Shown piece after piece: positions 5,324-5,611 of a DNA stretch of 5,611 nt. The position numbers were made by a program, and so were the translations under genes. The DNA comes from an uncultured Propionibacteriaceae bacterium. GTDB lineage: Bacteria; Actinomycetota; Actinomycetes; Propionibacteriales; Propionibacteriaceae. The stretch lies in NCBI GenBank assembly GCA_936941515.1, contig CAKZJI010000438.1, positions 1 through 5,611 of the forward strand, written 5' to 3'. Every line of letters begins with the position of its first letter. The first letter of the stretch is position 1. The notes beneath the pieces were generated by a model. The model did not search any database. It saw only the letters and a program-made list of their open reading frames with translations, and had not been told where the DNA came from.

Positions 5324-5611
5324 TCAACCGCTGGGCCCGTCCGCATCACCCCGTCTCACCCAGCAACTGGCCAGATGGTCATTCACCAGGCCGATTGCCT
5401 GCATGGTGGCGTACATCGTGACCGGGCCGACGAACCGGAACCCCAGCTGTTTCAAACGCCTGCTCAGCGCCTTCGACTCTGGGGTGCTGGCCGGTATGTC
5501 ATCCCTGGTCTGCGGTGGGGCGAGCGTCGGCGTAGGCGCATGCTTCGCCAGCACGTCCGCCAACCGCAGCCCGTCGGCATGCATGCCCACCAGTGTCTAC
5601 GCGTTCCCAAT
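5324..5611 (-). pseudogene. tag: 3-methyladenine DNA glycosylase I, C-terminal half, interrupted by an amber codon (partial)
   Basis: Tag excises 3-methyladenine from alkylated DNA in base-excision repair. The open part (stop 5324-5326, up to 5596) matches the C-terminal half of the family: IPASTPESKALS, LKQLGFRFVGP, a YATMQAIGLVNDH block, and the zinc-binding pair His (5375-5377) and Cys (5363-5365) spaced H-x3-C as in E. coli Tag. Going upstream in the same frame, a TAG stands at 5597-5599, and the four codons beyond it read IGNA, which matches the conserved IGNAR-type segment just before this point in Tag. Homology thus continues through the stop in one frame, indicating a nonsense mutation (for example from CAG or AAG) rather than a frameshift. 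The N-terminal half, with the remaining zinc ligands and the base-binding pocket, is outside the window. A GTG at 5590 could start an 88-residue fragment, but that would lack the active site. Sequencing error is the main alternative. Confidence 0.65.

Noticed and set aside
5324..5590. An intact small gene starting at the GTG at 5590
   Set aside because: The product would be only the C-terminal half of Tag, without the catalytic pocket or the N-terminal zinc ligands, and family sequence resumes upstream of the amber codon. A broken tag gene explains it better.

Overview
The window is GC-rich, densely packed bacterial DNA. Codon third positions are mostly G or C, GTG starts are used, and genes overlap by a few bases. 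The gene content and the ACT-domain TyrA point to a high-GC Actinomycetota, with the propionibacteria and their relatives as a tentative guess. I recognise the families of all eight genes. Nothing here looks like a phage, transposon, CRISPR array or defence system, and no RNA gene is visible.

Left part (1-4155, + strand): a head-to-tail housekeeping run. It holds the 3' end of an RluB/RsuA-type pseudouridine synthase, tyrA (prephenate dehydrogenase with a C-terminal ACT domain), tatD (metal-dependent DNase), rsmA/ksgA (16S rRNA dimethyltransferase) and ispE (MEP-pathway kinase). The first four genes overlap one another (GTGA, ATGA and a 29- or 8-base overlap). The only gap is 68 bases before ispE, where a weak TANNNT box lies so close to the ATG that a nearly leaderless ispE transcript is possible. 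The run joins parts of two actinobacterial neighbourhoods that are often separate: rluB-tyrA(-cmk-der) and tatD(-rpfB)-rsmA-ispE.

Middle (4148-4636, + strand): a MarR-family regulator overlaps the end of ispE by 8 bases, with a strong Shine-Dalgarno inside ispE. It therefore belongs to the same transcript.

Right part (4610-5611, - strand): a TetR-family regulator runs towards the MarR gene, and their 3' ends overlap by 27 bases. A perfect 7-bp inverted repeat sits in that overlap and may be a shared terminator. Upstream of tetR on the same strand is the C-terminal half of a 3-methyladenine DNA glycosylase I (tag). Its reading frame carries an amber stop at 5597-5599 with recognisable Tag sequence on both sides, so it is probably a broken gene. 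Its 5' end lies beyond the window.

There is no stretch of 300 bases without a gene. The most notable points are the interrupted tag gene, the fused gene order, and the hairpin in the convergent overlap. I do not see a clear undescribed system.
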